Source: CBDCUW01 sp963734865
GTDB taxonomy: Bacteria; Planctomycetota; Planctomycetia; Pirellulales; Pirellulaceae
Direction of reading: 5' to 3'
DNA: 64,000 bases
Assembly (NCBI GenBank): GCA_963734865.1
Contig: CAVTIV010000019.1
Location: 930,001 to 994,000 of the forward strand
Part shown: positions 63,977 through 64,000 of the stretch, in pieces
Layout: every line of letters starts with the position of its first letter
Position numbering within the stretch: position 1 is the first letter of the stretch
Notes under the pieces: generated by a model
Seen by the model: only the letters and a program-made list of their open reading frames with translations
Told to the model about the DNA's origin: nothing
The model's database searches: none
Made by a program: the position numbers and the translations under genes

Positions 63977-64000
63977 ATGCCGCACGATGCGGCGTCTGGC

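Noticed and set aside
1..64000. tRNA or rRNA genes, transposases, phage genes, attachment sites
   Set aside because: None could be supported by eye; short tRNA-like strings lie inside coding sequence.

Overview
The window looks like a chromosomal segment of a marine planctomycete, most likely Pirellulaceae (Rhodopirellula-like). This rests on family content: a DUF1559 prepilin-like protein, a DUF1501 / DUF1549-DUF1553 / PPC / WD40 gene set with planctomycete-type cytochrome motifs, several TAT-exported Gfo/Idh/MocA oxidoreductases, a PhyH dioxygenase and a PL10-type pectate lyase. No rRNA, tRNA, CRISPR array, transposase or phage gene was found, and nothing looks clearly horizontally acquired.

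Layout. 1-7.7 kb: edge of a PQQ-propeller protein, two Gfo/Idh/MocA oxidoreductases, an FG-GAP protein, an esterase and the DUF1559 protein, with a 17-bp tandem repeat and a strong terminator. 8-15.3 kb: small lipoprotein, an unknown two-gene membrane module, nitroreductase, CBS protein, ceramidase-like protein, and a DHDPS-like/epimerase pair. 15.6-24.7 kb: the overlapping DUF1501 - PSD1 - PPC - WD40 set. 24.9-28.4 kb: a heme-protein pair (a CxxCH protein and a Tll0287-like protein) divergent from an Rrf2 regulator. 28.6-38.8 kb: SMP-30, NagA-like amidohydrolase, GNAT, thrS, a TIM-barrel isomerase, PhyH, glycosyltransferase and a DUF389 membrane protein. 38.8-45.8 kb: three amidohydrolase modules in two overlapping genes, a membrane protein and a receiver-PP2C phosphatase. 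46-53.7 kb: pectate lyase, coiled-coil membrane protein, TolC-like outer-membrane lipoprotein and HD-GYP protein. 53.7-57.3 kb: Fur/MerC/His-rich metal cluster, DHDPS and an HtrA fragment. 57.3-64 kb: ABC exporter, TrkA-type K+ channel, di-heme lipoprotein, hotdog thioesterase, DUF2905 protein with a 38-aa basic microprotein, and a coiled-coil secreted protein.

The most pervasive oddity is a series of single-base frameshifts. Twelve indels break ten otherwise well conserved genes, including the essential thrS; each is repaired by removing or adding one base. This pattern suggests residual sequencing error in an assembly more than pseudogenisation. The affected genes are annotated here at their restored full length.

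Functionally the segment mixes scavenging of complex carbohydrate (pectate lyase, esterase, exported oxidoreductases, SMP-30, NagA-like protein, aldolases), exported heme proteins, metal homeostasis and signalling. The best leads for new biology are the Rrf2/Tll0287/c-heme divergon, the amidohydrolase array in which only the middle module keeps the HxH metal motif, the unknown membrane pair at 8.3-10.6 kb, and the WD40 protein with a coiled coil inserted between two propeller halves.
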